From assembly GCF_009258045.1 (NCBI RefSeq), contig NZ_CP041166.1, positions 1,674,001 through 1,738,000 of the forward strand: 64,000 nucleotides of DNA. Reading direction: 5' to 3'. Below, piece after piece: positions 45,629 to 55,823 of this stretch (position 1 is the stretch's first letter; every line of letters begins with the position of its first letter). The translations under genes were made by a program, and so were the position numbers. The notes below the pieces were generated by a model. It saw only the letters and a list, made by a program, of their open reading frames with translations. It did no database searches and was not told the DNA's origin. This DNA is from Sulfurimonas xiamenensis. GTDB taxonomy: Bacteria > Campylobacterota > Campylobacteria > Campylobacterales > Sulfurimonadaceae.

Positions 45629-46314
45629 ATTCTAAATTCCCTATTTGCAAAATTTGCATCCATTAAAATTTTTGTATATTCAGCAACCGGATTTTGCAAT
45701 ATATCTTCCATTTTTCCACTCTCTACAACTCTGCCCTCTTTTATAATACATATATCTTCACACACTATTTTAGCAGAATTCATATCATGTGTTACAAAAA
45801 GCATTTTAAAACCAAACTCATTTTGAAGAGCTTTTAAAAGGTTTAAAATAACAGTTCTTGTTTTAGGATCGAGTGCAGTTGTGGGTTCATCTAGTAAAAT
45901 AAGTTCGGGCTCACTGCTTAGTGCCATGGCAATGACAACTCTTTGAAGCTGTCCCCCTGAAAGCTCCGGAGGAAACCTCTCTAATAGTTCAATATCCAAT
46001 CCGACTTGAGCAAAAAGTTTTTGAATTTTTGGCAGTGGAATAAAAAACTGTCTCTTTATTTTTGTAAGAGGAGAGAGTGCTGTAAATGGGTTTTGAGGCA
46101 CAAAAGCCAAAGTCTCCCCGGCAGTGAGTTTAAAGCTGTTTTCATACTCCAACTTCACCTCCATACTCTCAGGAAGCATTCCAAGCAACGCTTTAATAGT
46201 CAAACTTTTACCGCTTCCGCTCTGACCTACAAGAGCCAGCGAGGAGGTAATATTAAACGCTATATCTACTAATTTTTTTTTATTAATTGTTATTTGCAAT
46301 TTTGAGATATTCAT
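45625..46314 (-). CDS. Orphan ABC transporter ATP-binding protein (DppD/NikD-like)
   Basis: A 229-residue ABC ATPase. Walker A is GQSGSGKS, then AFVPQNPFTALSPL, signature LSGGQLQRV and Walker B LILLDEPTTALDP. The sequence around the Q-loop is that of oligopeptide, dipeptide and nickel importers. No permease or binding protein is adjacent, so partners must lie elsewhere or it has another role. It overlaps the BioF-like gene by one base (TAATG) and PBP1A by 4 bp. Confidence 0.88.
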   Translation of the reverse strand: MNISKLQITINKKKLVDIAFNITSSLALVGQSGSGKSLTIKALLGMLPESMEVKLEYENSFKLTAGETLAFVPQNPFTALSPLTKIKRQFFIPLPKIQKLFAQVGLDIELLERFPPELSGGQLQRVVIAMALSSEPELILLDEPTTALDPKTRTVILNLLKALQNEFGFKMLFVTHDMNSAKIVCEDICIIKEGRVVESGKMEDILQNPVAEYTKILMDANFANREFRI

Positions 46315-47405
46315 TATTTAATTTTAGCTAAATTTATACATAGCTCTCTTAATTCTTCACAACTATTACCTACTCTTGCTATAAGCCGTATAATTGCAGA
46401 TTCTACAGTCGGCTGTCTAATACCTCCGACCGCATATCCAAGATTTTTAAGTTTATCACGGATTTCTATAACTTTTTTATTATCATTTATAACTATAGGA
46501 ACAATCAAACTATCGGTTTTAATACCCAGCTCCTTATAAATTATCTGTTTTCTTAAACTTATCTCTTTTTTAAGCGACTCTCTATTTTTCAGTATATACT
46601 TCAATGCATTATGCGCTAAAAGTGTATCGTAGAGTGAAAGCGAAGTTGCATAAATAATAGGTTTTGCACGGTTTATCAGATACTCTATAATATGTGAAGA
46701 TGCCAATATAAAAGCCCCAAAACTTCCATACGCTTTTCCAAGAGTTCCCATTTTTATATAGTTTGGTTTTATGACAACACCATAATAATCAAAAACTCCC
46801 ATAAGTTTATCTCCCACAACTCCGCTGCTATGAGCCTCATCTACTATCAATAACGCATCATATCTGTCACAGATAGCAAAGACATCCTGATGAACCAAAT
46901 CACCATCCATAGAGTAGATTCCCTCTACTGCAACAATTTTTCTCTTTGCATCTGATGACTCTAGCAGCTTCTCTAGTTCACTCATATCATTATGAGGAAA
47001 AAATATAACATTTATACTCTTTATTTGAGTTGCCAATACTCCCGAAGCGTGATACTTCTCATCCATAAAAAGAGCATCATCTCTTCGAACCAATGACTCA
47101 ATTAAAGCAATATTTGCATTAAATCCACTTCCTAAAATCACACCCTCTTCAAAACCGTTTGCTTCACATAAAGCCGTTTCAAAATCTTTGTGAATCTGAT
47201 GATATCCATTGACTAAAAGGGAGGCTTTTGAGCTGTGAAACGGTAGTGCTGAAAGGGCTTTGCATGTAGATTCATGAAGTTCCCTTTTATGCGATAAACC
47301 AAGATAATCATTGGATGCAAAATCTAAGATATTTGTATCAACAATCTCTCTTGTTCTATATCTTTTTGATTTTTTTAGTGCCTGCAGCTCTTTATCGTAA
47401 TACAT
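46314..47405 (-). CDS. bioF: 8-amino-7-oxononanoate synthase (BioF-like)
   Basis: A 363-residue alpha-oxoamine synthase, PLP-dependent. The PLP lysine is K224 in MGTLGKAYGSFGAF, and VDEAHSSG at 188-195 is the cofactor-ring motif; NDYLGLS and YHASG are further family blocks. It probably makes 8-amino-7-oxononanoate for biotin. The close relatives Kbl and HemA-type enzymes are alternatives; length and sequence favour BioF. It lies 2 bp after maf and overlaps the ABC gene by one base. Confidence 0.88.
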   Translation of the reverse strand: MYYDKELQALKKSKRYRTREIVDTNILDFASNDYLGLSHKRELHESTCKALSALPFHSSKASLLVNGYHQIHKDFETALCEANGFEEGVILGSGFNANIALIESLVRRDDALFMDEKYHASGVLATQIKSINVIFFPHNDMSELEKLLESSDAKRKIVAVEGIYSMDGDLVHQDVFAICDRYDALLIVDEAHSSGVVGDKLMGVFDYYGVVIKPNYIKMGTLGKAYGSFGAFILASSHIIEYLINRAKPIIYATSLSLYDTLLAHNALKYILKNRESLKKEISLRKQIIYKELGIKTDSLIVPIVINDNKKVIEIRDKLKNLGYAVGGIRQPTVESAIIRLIARVGNSCEELRELCINLAKIK

Positions 47406-47407
47406 TG

Positions 47408-47956
47408 TTATAAAGCAAATCTTTTTAATATTTCAACATTAAGGCCCATAGCTGTGCTCTCATGACCCTTTACACTTTTAATATAGGGCTTGCAAAAACC
47501 CTCAACCATACATGCACCCGCTTTTTGACGCCAATCTCCACTTAAAAGATATCTCTCTATATCATCCAAATCAAATCTCTTAAAAAGATACTCTGTTGTT
47601 GAAATATCAATGATTTTTTCTCTTTTTGAGAGATAAATCATGCATGTAATAATGCTTGTACTATTTCCACTTTGCGTCAGTAAAATATTTCGCGCATCTT
47701 CAATACATTTTGCTTTTCTAAGAATATGACCTTGAGAGGTAACTACGGTATCGGCGACCAAAAGAGGATACTCTTTAAAACCAAACTCTTTTAAATTTGC
47801 TTCAAATTTTCCAAGAGTTGCCTGATATACAAAATTTTTAGGAGATGAGGCAATTATGCTCTCTTCATCAAAATCCACGCTCTGCTGAACAAACTCTATT
47901 CCCGCTTCTAAAAGCAGTTTCGCACGAGTTGATGAGGATGAAGCAAGCCGTATCAT
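47408..47956 (-). CDS. maf: Maf-family nucleotide pyrophosphatase
   Basis: A 182-residue Maf/YhdE-like protein, a pyrophosphatase for non-canonical or noncoding nucleoside triphosphates linked to septum formation. The N-terminal LASSSSTRAKLL and the later LLVADTVV and RQKAGACMVEG patterns are visible. Length is slightly short of 190-200. It overlaps the CopD-like gene by one base (TAATG) and the BioF-like gene starts 2 bp later. The exact nucleotide preference cannot be read. Confidence 0.9.
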   Translation of the reverse strand: MIRLASSSSTRAKLLLEAGIEFVQQSVDFDEESIIASSPKNFVYQATLGKFEANLKEFGFKEYPLLVADTVVTSQGHILRKAKCIEDARNILLTQSGNSTSIITCMIYLSKREKIIDISTTEYLFKRFDLDDIERYLLSGDWRQKAGACMVEGFCKPYIKSVKGHESTAMGLNVEILKRFAL

Positions 47957-48438
47957 TAGAGACTATTTGAGAGGTATGTTCCTATAAATATAGCTATGAT
48001 TCCAAGAGCAATATTTATAGGTACCATAAATTTTCCAATAAATTCTATCTGATTTTTTGCACCGACCATATCGCCTTTGTTTAGCAGTTTTTCACCTCTG
48101 GCTCTTCTAAAAATCATAACCATTAAATTAAGAAACATTAGAGTCCAAATAGCCTCTTTGGCATGCGAAAGCGGCGCCAAATCACTACCATTTAGACTAT
48201 ACCCTTTTATCATAAAAACCGCGGTTATTAAAAGAGTGATTACAAATGGAAGCACTATATTAAAAAGGCGTTTAAGTGCATATGCAATATGTTCTAATCT
48301 TTTTTGCGGGGATTCTATATTTAAAAAAGATTGATGTGCTGCATAACGCATAGCAATCATTCCGCCAACCCAAACAACACCGCTTATTACATGTAAAAAA
48401 ATTATAAGTGTTCTGTACTCTGCAAATATATCTTGCAT
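47956..48438 (-). CDS. CopD-like integral membrane protein
   Basis: A 160-residue inner-membrane protein with four predicted helices (about 9-28, 56-74, 89-106, 135-155). The first begins FLHVISGVVWVGGM, a His-containing pattern shared with CopD and related haem- or copper-linked proteins. Metal or haem binding by these histidines is possible but not shown. It overlaps both neighbours, alaS and maf, by one base each, so it is tightly coupled to alaS translation. Confidence 0.78.
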   Translation of the reverse strand: MQDIFAEYRTLIIFLHVISGVVWVGGMIAMRYAAHQSFLNIESPQKRLEHIAYALKRLFNIVLPFVITLLITAVFMIKGYSLNGSDLAPLSHAKEAIWTLMFLNLMVMIFRRARGEKLLNKGDMVGAKNQIEFIGKFMVPINIALGIIAIFIGTYLSNSL

Positions 48439-50987
48439 TATGATAAAACCTCAGTTATAAATTTCATAGCCTCTTCTTTTGCTTCAGCTATTTTTGAGAT
48501 ATCTTTTCCGCCTGCTTGTGCAAAATCGGGACGACCGCCGCCGCCTCCTCCTAAAATCGGAGCAATTTTTTTAATCCACTCACCCGCCTTGGCGTTTGAA
48601 CCTTTTACACCTGCAGCTATTAAAACTTTATCCCCTTTTACCTGAAAAAGCATTGCACAAAGTTTTTCATTCTGGTTTTTAAGTTCATCAATCTTCTCTT
48701 TGATATCACCGCTTGAGAGCTCATCAACAACAACGCTCACACCGTTGATTTCATTTGCTTTTATCTCAACTTTTATGCTGTGAAGGGCTTCATTAAGCTC
48801 CTCTTTTAACTCAGAAATATTTGATTTTAATCTTGCAATACCTGCAATAACATCAAGATTTTTTACCTCAGATTGAATCTCTTTAATCAGAGTTCTTTGC
48901 TGAGCAAAATGCTTATACGCTGCATGTCCGCAAACTGCTTCTATGCGTCTTACGCCGGCGCTTACACCACTCTCTTTAGTGATGATAAACGAACCGATAA
49001 CTGCCGTGTTGTCTACATGTACACCGCCGCAAAATTCAATGCTTGCATCATCAAAACTTACAACTCTTACCTCATCACCGTATTTTTCGCCAAACTGCGC
49101 TTTTGCACCTGATTTTTTAGCATCTTCTATATTCATAATTTCTGTTTTTCTAGGCAGTGCGCGCATTATTTGGTTATTTACTCTTGTTTCTATTTCAACC
49201 AACTCTGCATGTGTAAGCGCCTTTGGATGTGAAAAATCAAATCGAAGTCTGTCTGCTTCCACCAATGAGCCTGCTTGAGAAATATGATCTCCCAAAACAT
49301 CAAAAAGCACCGCATGAAGCAGATGTGTAGCAGAGTGATGTTTTGTTATCTCATTTCTTGAAATATCTACATGTGATTCAACAATATCTCCAACTTTGAG
49401 CTCTTTTTCTAATGAAATTTTTGAAAGATTCAGTCCAAAAAATTTCTTTGTATCTTCTACTTTTGCGAAACCTTTAAGTTCTCCAATATCTCCACACTGT
49501 CCGCCGCTCTCAGCGTAAAATGGGGTAGTATCTAAAAAAGCCCACCCTTTTGAGCCTGCAATAAGTTTATCTGCATGATGGTAGTTCTCATCTAAAAGCG
49601 CTAAAACCCTGCCTGCGTGGCTTATACTCTCATATCCAACAAAACTGTTTTCGCCAAACTTCTCTAAAAGCTCTTTAAAATCTCCATGAACCACATCATC
49701 TCCACTGCCCTTCCAAGCAGCTTTTGCACGACTTCTCTGCTCTTGCATCAACTCTTCGAATGTATCCAAATCAAGTGTTAAGTTTTTCTCTCTCAACATA
49801 TCTTCAGTTAAATCAAGCGGAAAACCAAATGTATCATAGAGTTTAAACGCAACCTCACCGCTAAAAACATTCCCGGTATTTTTCAACTCTTCATTAAAAA
49901 GTTCAATTCCTGAAGCGATTGTTTTAAAAAATCTTGCCTCTTCAAGTTCTGTCTGCTCTTTTACCACAGCCGCTTTTTGAGCTAAGTAATCATACTCTTT
50001 CCCCATAATAGAGACAACAGTATCGATAAGTTTATACATAAATGGCTCAGTAAAACCAAGAAGATATCCATGTCTAACACCACGGCGAAGAATACGGCGA
50101 AGTACATAGCCGCGCCCCTCGTTTGAGAAATTTACACCCTGCGCAAGAAGAAAAAGCACTGTTCGTATATGATCAGCTATTACGCGATATGATGCCCCTG
50201 TTGCGTAAACATACTCTTTGCCTATAAGCTTTTCAATCTCATTGATTATTGGCATAAATAGCGATGATGAGTAGTTGCTGGTAGCCCCTTCGCTAATAGC
50301 AACAACACGCTCTAGACCCATTCCCGTATCAATTGAAGGCTTTGGAAGCGGAGTCAACTGACCATCAGCGCTTCTTTCATACTGCATAAAGACAAGATTC
50401 CATATCTCTAAAAATCTATCGCCTTCTCCGCCCATATAATCTTCTGATGAGTAAAAATTCTCTGCGCCCTGATCATAAAAGATTTCACTGCATGGTCCGC
50501 ATGGTCCTGTATCTCCCATCTGCCAGAAGTTATCTTTATCTCCAAGTCTCATAATTCTATCTTTGCTTACATGTTTTTGCCAAAGAAGTTCTGCTTCATC
50601 ATCGCTCTCATGCACAGTTATCCATAACTTCTCTTTAGGAAATTTCAAGACCTCGGTTATAAACTCCCATGCATACTCAATAGCTTCTTCTTTGAAATAA
50701 TCTCCGAAACTAAAGTTGCCAAGCATCTCAAAAAAAGTATGATGTCTTGCCGTATACCCTACATTTTCCAAATCATTATGCTTTCCGCCTGCACGGATAC
50801 ATGTTTGGCATGAAACTGCTCTAGGATTTTGCGGAGCCGGTACCTCGCCTGTAAAAATAGACTTAAAAGGCACCATTCCTGCATTATTAAACAGCAGCGA
50901 AGCATCATCAGGGACAAGCGGTGAACTCGCTACTCTATCGTGTTTTTTTGATTCAAAAAATCTTAAAAATTCTTCTCTAATATCCAT
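48438..50987 (-). CDS. alaS: Alanyl-tRNA synthetase
   Basis: An 849-residue AlaRS with the class II core ([19 protein letters not shown]), tRNA-recognition, the editing domain with [12 protein letters not shown] and EFCGGVHV, and a C-terminal oligomerisation segment ending in the Gly-rich [14 protein letters not shown]. The start is the ATG at 50987 because AAGAG lies eight bases before it; the ATG at 50993 leaves too little room. Length is typical. It opens the six-gene chain that ends in PBP1A. Confidence 0.97.
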   Translation of the reverse strand: MDIREEFLRFFESKKHDRVASSPLVPDDASLLFNNAGMVPFKSIFTGEVPAPQNPRAVSCQTCIRAGGKHNDLENVGYTARHHTFFEMLGNFSFGDYFKEEAIEYAWEFITEVLKFPKEKLWITVHESDDEAELLWQKHVSKDRIMRLGDKDNFWQMGDTGPCGPCSEIFYDQGAENFYSSEDYMGGEGDRFLEIWNLVFMQYERSADGQLTPLPKPSIDTGMGLERVVAISEGATSNYSSSLFMPIINEIEKLIGKEYVYATGASYRVIADHIRTVLFLLAQGVNFSNEGRGYVLRRILRRGVRHGYLLGFTEPFMYKLIDTVVSIMGKEYDYLAQKAAVVKEQTELEEARFFKTIASGIELFNEELKNTGNVFSGEVAFKLYDTFGFPLDLTEDMLREKNLTLDLDTFEELMQEQRSRAKAAWKGSGDDVVHGDFKELLEKFGENSFVGYESISHAGRVLALLDENYHHADKLIAGSKGWAFLDTTPFYAESGGQCGDIGELKGFAKVEDTKKFFGLNLSKISLEKELKVGDIVESHVDISRNEITKHHSATHLLHAVLFDVLGDHISQAGSLVEADRLRFDFSHPKALTHAELVEIETRVNNQIMRALPRKTEIMNIEDAKKSGAKAQFGEKYGDEVRVVSFDDASIEFCGGVHVDNTAVIGSFIITKESGVSAGVRRIEAVCGHAAYKHFAQQRTLIKEIQSEVKNLDVIAGIARLKSNISELKEELNEALHSIKVEIKANEINGVSVVVDELSSGDIKEKIDELKNQNEKLCAMLFQVKGDKVLIAAGVKGSNAKAGEWIKKIAPILGGGGGGRPDFAQAGGKDISKIAEAKEEAMKFITEVLS

Positions 50988-51053
50988 AAACATATCTCTT
51001 GGTGTAAAATTTCGCGATTATATCTAAAAATAACATTGTAACTATTTAAATAC

Positions 51054-51488
51054 CTATATTAATAACTCATCTGCTATATTTATACCCTTATACTCTCTTA
51101 AAAAAATTTCAGCTGCTATGCCGTTTCCAAATTTTAACACCTCTTTTTTTTCATTTAAAATAGGTGTAGTTCCCAGCCCACAGCTAGGCGACTTGGATTT
51201 AAGCACTATTGCGTCGGCTTGCGGATTCTCTTTTATAAAAGAGTTTATCTCATCTCTCAATAATTTTGTTACATCTATATTGCTCTTATCTGTAATAATC
51301 CTATTTTCTCCATCAATTTCAACAACATTTATTCTTTCTCTTGGAGTACCAAAAAGAGGTGCTTCCGGACAAAAAGGGATGATCTTAAAATCTTTATACT
51401 TCTCTACAACCGCATCTACAGCTTTTGTTTTGCCGTCATAGCGGCAGCACTCTCCGAGCAGACATGCACTGATAATTGCCTTTAACAT
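51054..51488 (-). CDS. DUF523-family protein
   Basis: A 144-residue DUF523 protein. SACLLGECCRYDGKTK with its Cys group and LKSKSPSCGLG are the family markers, and the conserved Cys residues suggest metal binding. The function is unknown. It overlaps the aldehyde dehydrogenase gene by 7 bp and is followed by the separate alaS transcript. The fold and motif are convincing, the role is not known. Confidence 0.88.
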   Translation of the reverse strand: MLKAIISACLLGECCRYDGKTKAVDAVVEKYKDFKIIPFCPEAPLFGTPRERINVVEIDGENRIITDKSNIDVTKLLRDEINSFIKENPQADAIVLKSKSPSCGLGTTPILNEKKEVLKFGNGIAAEIFLREYKGINIADELLI

Positions 51489-52897
51489 ATCACTACACTT
51501 TTTATTTCGCTCATCTCTTCGATAGCAAACCGCGGGCCCTCTCTGCCTATACCGCTGAGTTTCACTCCGCCATAAGGCTGAATATCAAATCTAAGTGTAG
51601 GCATATCATTAATAACCACTCCCCCTGCATCAAGCTCATAAATTGCCCGTTGAGTCAATTTTAAATCATTTGTAAAAATTGAAAACTGAAGCCCGTAAGG
51701 AGAGTTGTTCATGCGAGGAAGAGCATCATCAAAACTCTCTACCTTTACCAAAGATACAATCGGAGCGAAAACCTCTTCACAAACAATTGCCATATCGTCA
51801 CGAACATCAGCCATTAAACAAGGGTAAAAAAGTCTGCCTTCAACGCGGGGAGGAAGCATAGCAACCGCACCCTCTTTTATGGCGCTCTCTACCCAGCCCA
51901 TAGCTCTTTGGCACGCATCATCGTCAATAAGCGGACCCATAAAGGTGTCATCATCGTATGGTGAACCTACAATCAGTTTTTTACTCTCCTGCGCCATTTT
52001 AGAAGCAAACTCATCATATATTTCAGCATTAACATAGATGCGCTGCAGAGAAATACAAACCTGCCCGGAATTTACAAAGGCTCCTAAAGCGCATCTTGCA
52101 GCTGCCAAATCCAAATCAGCGCTTTTGTCTATATAAGTAGCTGCATTCCCGCCAAGTTCCAGTGAGACCTTTTTAATCCCGGCACTTTTTGTAATAATAT
52201 TACCAACAGGAACACTTCCCGTAAAACTTATAACACGGGGTATATCACTTCTAACCAATGCATCTCCAACTTCAGCATCACCGTAAACAACACTTAGGGC
52301 ATCTTTTACAGCATATTTGCTCTGGATAAATAATTTTGCAAATTTATACGCGGTGAGCGGTGCTTCGGGAGTTGGCTTAAGCACAACCGTATTACCGGCT
52401 GCAAGAGCCGGCGCCAGTTTATGTGCTATCAAATTAAGAGGAAAATTAAAAGGTGTGATTGCCGCAACGACTCCCGCAGGCTCTCTTATAAAAAATGCCG
52501 TTGTTTTTTTCCCGCTCGCCATTGCATCGGTATTGATTGTCTCACCGTGCATAGTACGCATTGTCTCAGCCGAAAGAGTTATCGTCTCTATACATCTCTC
52601 TACCTCAACTCTGGCAAATGTTATGGGTTTTCCCACCTCATCTGTAATAGTTTTTGCTATATCTTCTTTATTTTGTTTTAACTTTTGTGCAACATCCAAA
52701 AGCCAACTGCATCTTTGGGCAATAGTTGTTTTTCGCGTTTGCTTTAAAGCCTCTTTTGCAATCTCTAACGCTCTTTTCACATCATCTCTATCGCAAACAG
52801 GAGCTTTTGAAACAATCTCCCCACTATAAGGACTTACTCTTTGAGTTACTTTTTCTTTCTCTACTTCTTGTGAACCAAAATATATTTTTGCTATCAT
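51482..52897 (-). CDS. NAD(P)-dependent aldehyde dehydrogenase
   Basis: A 471-residue ALDH. The active-site Glu is E247 (VSLELGGNAA), the nucleophile is C281 (NSGQVCISLQRIYV), and the cofactor blocks FNFPLNLIAHKLAPAL and FTGSVPVGN are present. The start is the ATG at 52897 with AGAGG seven bases before it; an ATG at 52912 would lie upstream of that site. The sequence resembles lactaldehyde dehydrogenase or non-phosphorylating glyceraldehyde-3-phosphate dehydrogenase. Which aldehyde it uses is not decidable here. It is divergent from the thioredoxin-like gene. Confidence 0.93.
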   Translation of the reverse strand: MIAKIYFGSQEVEKEKVTQRVSPYSGEIVSKAPVCDRDDVKRALEIAKEALKQTRKTTIAQRCSWLLDVAQKLKQNKEDIAKTITDEVGKPITFARVEVERCIETITLSAETMRTMHGETINTDAMASGKKTTAFFIREPAGVVAAITPFNFPLNLIAHKLAPALAAGNTVVLKPTPEAPLTAYKFAKLFIQSKYAVKDALSVVYGDAEVGDALVRSDIPRVISFTGSVPVGNIITKSAGIKKVSLELGGNAATYIDKSADLDLAAARCALGAFVNSGQVCISLQRIYVNAEIYDEFASKMAQESKKLIVGSPYDDDTFMGPLIDDDACQRAMGWVESAIKEGAVAMLPPRVEGRLFYPCLMADVRDDMAIVCEEVFAPIVSLVKVESFDDALPRMNNSPYGLQFSIFTNDLKLTQRAIYELDAGGVVINDMPTLRFDIQPYGGVKLSGIGREGPRFAIEEMSEIKSVVIC

Positions 52898-52973
52898 AAA
52901 AAAACCTCTCAATTTTATATTTTACTTTTTGTTTTTATGTTATTATAGTGTAAAAACTAATTTTTGGATATTT

Positions 52974-53381
52974 ATGCATAAAACAAGAGCTGTTTTCATC
53001 TTTTTATTTCTACTATTTTCAACTCTGCAAAGTGCTGAACTGGACTGGTCAAATGACTATAATGCAGCTTTAAAAGAGGCGCAAAAAAAGAGTAAAAATA
53101 TATATCTTTATATCGGTTCTGATAATTGCAGATGGTGTGATAGATTTCAGGATATAACACTCTCGCAAAAGCATGTCATAGAAAAACTAAAAGAGGAGTA
53201 TGTTCTTTTATATCTCTCTAGAGACAAACATAAAATACCAAAACATTTTGAAACAAAAGGGGTGCCAAGACACTATTTTTTAAGAAATGATGGCAAAATT
53301 TTTTATGAAGACAGAGGAAGCAGAGAGGTTGAAGGATTTTTAAATTTGCTCGATGAAGTAAGCTTGAGAAAAAGTAATTAG
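52974..53381 (+). CDS. Exported thioredoxin-like protein
   Basis: A 135-residue protein with an N-terminal signal peptide (about 1-20) and a thioredoxin fold with the redox motif CRWC at 52-55, ending in GVPRHYFLRNDGKIFY, the cis-proline strand. It is predicted periplasmic and may act in disulfide reduction or cytochrome c maturation, which is inferred. The ATG at 52974 is chosen because it places the signal peptide at the N terminus; an upstream in-frame ATG at 52929 would not. Its 3' end overlaps the yraN stop by 4 bp (convergent). Confidence 0.85.
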   Translation: MHKTRAVFIFLFLLFSTLQSAELDWSNDYNAALKEAQKKSKNIYLYIGSDNCRWCDRFQDITLSQKHVIEKLKEEYVLLYLSRDKHKIPKHFETKGVPRHYFLRNDGKIFYEDRGSREVEGFLNLLDEVSLRKSN

Positions 53382-53707
53382 AGTGTTATATTCTCTATAA
53401 ACTCTATATTTTCATCTACAACAATTAAAGCGTCAAAAACAAAATCCGTATCAAGAGAGTTTTTTTTCATATAGACATATGCGGTTTTGATAAGCTTTGC
53501 GAGCTTGCTTTTTGTAATATTTTCAACAGCAGTTTCATATTCAAGAGCGCTTTTTACCTCAATAAAATGCAAAACTCCATCTTTTAGCGCGATTATATCT
53601 ATCTCTCCAAAGCGGGAATAAAAATTTCTTTCTATAACATCAAAACCATGTTTTAAAAGAAACTCATACGCTTTATCTTCTGCTAAGTTTCCTTTGGCTC
53701 TGCTCAT
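53378..53707 (-). CDS. YraN-family (UPF0102) nuclease-like protein
   Basis: A 109-residue UPF0102 protein. AEDKAYEFLLKHGFDVIERNF, then GEIDIIALKDGVLHFIEVKS supply the PD-(D/E)xK type residues Glu, Asp and Glu-x-Lys. The function is unknown; relatives are linked to recombination or Holliday junction processing by fold only. It directly follows the formate dehydrogenase gene with no gap. Confidence 0.9.
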   Translation of the reverse strand: MSRAKGNLAEDKAYEFLLKHGFDVIERNFYSRFGEIDIIALKDGVLHFIEVKSALEYETAVENITKSKLAKLIKTAYVYMKKNSLDTDFVFDALIVVDENIEFIENITL

Positions 53708-55771
53708 TTAGCAGTTAATCACTTCCACTTTTACAGATTTAAAAGCAGCAGTTAAAATCAACTCATCGCTTCTGTCACCAAAAAGTGCATTCACTTTAGA
53801 ATCCGCATAATGAAATGTTACAAAGAGAGTTTTGGGCTCTATCTTTTTGGTAAACTTTACTTTTAGCGGTTTTGTTTCCCCATACTCGGTTTTCAAAATA
53901 ACTCGCTCGCTTTTAAAATCATCGGCATCTTCATCATTGACTAAAAGCAAATCTTCATCATATTTATCAAGCAAACTTTGTGTCTGTTTTGTCTGAGCAG
54001 CATTATTGTACATTGCAATTGTTCTGCCCGTTGTCAAATAATATCCAGTTAAATTTTTATCAATAATCTCTTCTACCATGCCGCGAAGCTTGTATTGATG
54101 ATAATGAAACTCGCCGAGCCCATCATCCGTTCTAAAATCCAATTGATGTAAAATCGGAGTATCTTCCGTATGAACCGGCCACTGAAGCCCTCTTTTTCTA
54201 TGTCTTTGCAATCTTACATAAGATGCTCCGCTAAAGCGGCGATATGCAACTTCTCTTACTTCATCCCAAATTTCATTTGAATTTTTATAGGCATAGTTAC
54301 CGCCCATCTTATTATCAAGAAGTTTGATAACCTCCCAATCATCAGGAAGATCTGATTCTACAAGCGGCTGAGATAGATGCAATCTTCTCATGGCATTAAC
54401 ATAAACACCCGTTTTTTCATACGCTGATTTTACCCCTATAACTATATCCGCTTTAGAGGTTATATCTGTCATAAACAGCTCTTGCACCATTATAAGTTCA
54501 AGATTGCTTATTGCTCTGTCTACTTTATTTATATTTGGATGAATATGAGTTAAATCCTCTCCTATATTTAAAACTGCTTTTATGCGCCCCTCAAGCATCT
54601 CATCAACAAGCTGAGGCGTCATTAAGCCAACCTCTTTTGGCGTTTGATAATCTGGGTCATAATAGGGAAGCATCCCCATATCACAAGCACCTTGAACATT
54701 GTTTTGACCTCGAAGAGGCATAAGCCCGGTACCGGCTTTTCCGATATTTCCAGTCATTAGGGAGAGATGAGTAATTGCCATTACGGCATAAGAGCCATCA
54801 ATATGTTCAGTAATACCAAGTCCCCAAAAAATCATAGATTTTTTGAGAGCATACTCTCTTGCTATCTTTGGAATCATTTTGCTAAGATATTCATACCCCT
54901 CAATATTCTCAAAATATTTTGGATTTGCATAAGGGTCATTTAAAATTTTATCCTTAAACTCTGCAAAACCTTTTGTTCTCTCTTCTATAAAATTCTCATC
55001 ATAAAGCTCTTCATTTATAATTACATATGCAATCATATTTAAAACAAGCAGGTTTGCTTCATGCGGCATAATCGCCTTATATTTTGCAAAGCGGTGAAGC
55101 TTTATCTCTCTAACATCAAATACAGCCAAATTATCATTTTTTTGCGCCATTTCGACAATACGATTCGCTATTATGGGGTGTGCTTCTGTTGTATTTGAAC
55201 CAATCACAATCATAAATTCACAGTTGTAAACATCATTATACGGATTTGTAGCTGCACCCTCTCCGATGGTAGCTTTCATACCCCTTAAGCTTGGTGAGTG
55301 ACAAACTCTCGCACAGTTGTCAACATGAGGGGAGTTTAGAGTGTGACGAGTAAATTTTTGAAAAAGATAAACACTCTCGCATGAGGTTCTTGCGCCGCCA
55401 ATGGAAGCTACGCTTTTTTGCCCATACTTCTCTTGAATCTCTTTTAGCTTCATAGCTGCGGCAGTTGTGGCAGAATCTAAATCACTCTCATACCAAATAT
55501 CATCAAAATCTTTTAATGAAGATGCTACTGCATCTTTTATAGCTGGATTTTTATCTAAAAAACTCTTCTTGATTCTTGGTGTTCTAAGGCGCTCTTTTGA
55601 GTCAACAAAATCAAAACCGTATTTGCCTTTTATGCAGAGCTTTCCTTGTGAGACTACACCGTCTTTATGTGCAAAGATTTTTTGAATCTTATTCTCTTTT
55701 ACATGCACAGCTATATCACAACCGACACCACAGTAGGTACAAACACTATCTATTGTTTCAAAGTTTTCCAT
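53708..55771 (-). CDS. fdhA: Formate dehydrogenase alpha subunit (cysteine type, cytoplasmic)
   Basis: A 687-residue molybdopterin oxidoreductase related to E. coli FdhF. A [4Fe-4S] site is formed by C11, C14, C18 and C46. The metal-ligand residue is C157 in DNCARVCHSP, encoded by TGT, where FdhF has selenocysteine. GMKATIGEGAATN and IGSNTTEAHPIIANRI are cofactor blocks. There is no twin-arginine signal, so it is cytoplasmic. Neither beta nor gamma subunit genes are adjacent, so its electron partner is not evident. It depends on molybdate (modB/modC) and moeA, both in the window. Confidence 0.9.
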   Translation of the reverse strand: MENFETIDSVCTYCGVGCDIAVHVKENKIQKIFAHKDGVVSQGKLCIKGKYGFDFVDSKERLRTPRIKKSFLDKNPAIKDAVASSLKDFDDIWYESDLDSATTAAAMKLKEIQEKYGQKSVASIGGARTSCESVYLFQKFTRHTLNSPHVDNCARVCHSPSLRGMKATIGEGAATNPYNDVYNCEFMIVIGSNTTEAHPIIANRIVEMAQKNDNLAVFDVREIKLHRFAKYKAIMPHEANLLVLNMIAYVIINEELYDENFIEERTKGFAEFKDKILNDPYANPKYFENIEGYEYLSKMIPKIAREYALKKSMIFWGLGITEHIDGSYAVMAITHLSLMTGNIGKAGTGLMPLRGQNNVQGACDMGMLPYYDPDYQTPKEVGLMTPQLVDEMLEGRIKAVLNIGEDLTHIHPNINKVDRAISNLELIMVQELFMTDITSKADIVIGVKSAYEKTGVYVNAMRRLHLSQPLVESDLPDDWEVIKLLDNKMGGNYAYKNSNEIWDEVREVAYRRFSGASYVRLQRHRKRGLQWPVHTEDTPILHQLDFRTDDGLGEFHYHQYKLRGMVEEIIDKNLTGYYLTTGRTIAMYNNAAQTKQTQSLLDKYDEDLLLVNDEDADDFKSERVILKTEYGETKPLKVKFTKKIEPKTLFVTFHYADSKVNALFGDRSDELILTAAFKSVKVEVINC

Positions 55772-55823
55772 AAATATCCCATTTTTTGCTGTTTGCAGCT
55801 GTTATTAAGATTTTTAATCTTTC

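Noticed and set aside
48438-50987. Open frames on the plus strand inside alaS
   Set aside because: They are antisense to a well conserved synthetase, have no ribosome binding sites and no protein-like motifs.
53708-55771. Selenocysteine (in-frame TGA) in the formate dehydrogenase
   Set aside because: The codon at the metal-ligand position is TGT (Cys) and the frame is uninterrupted.
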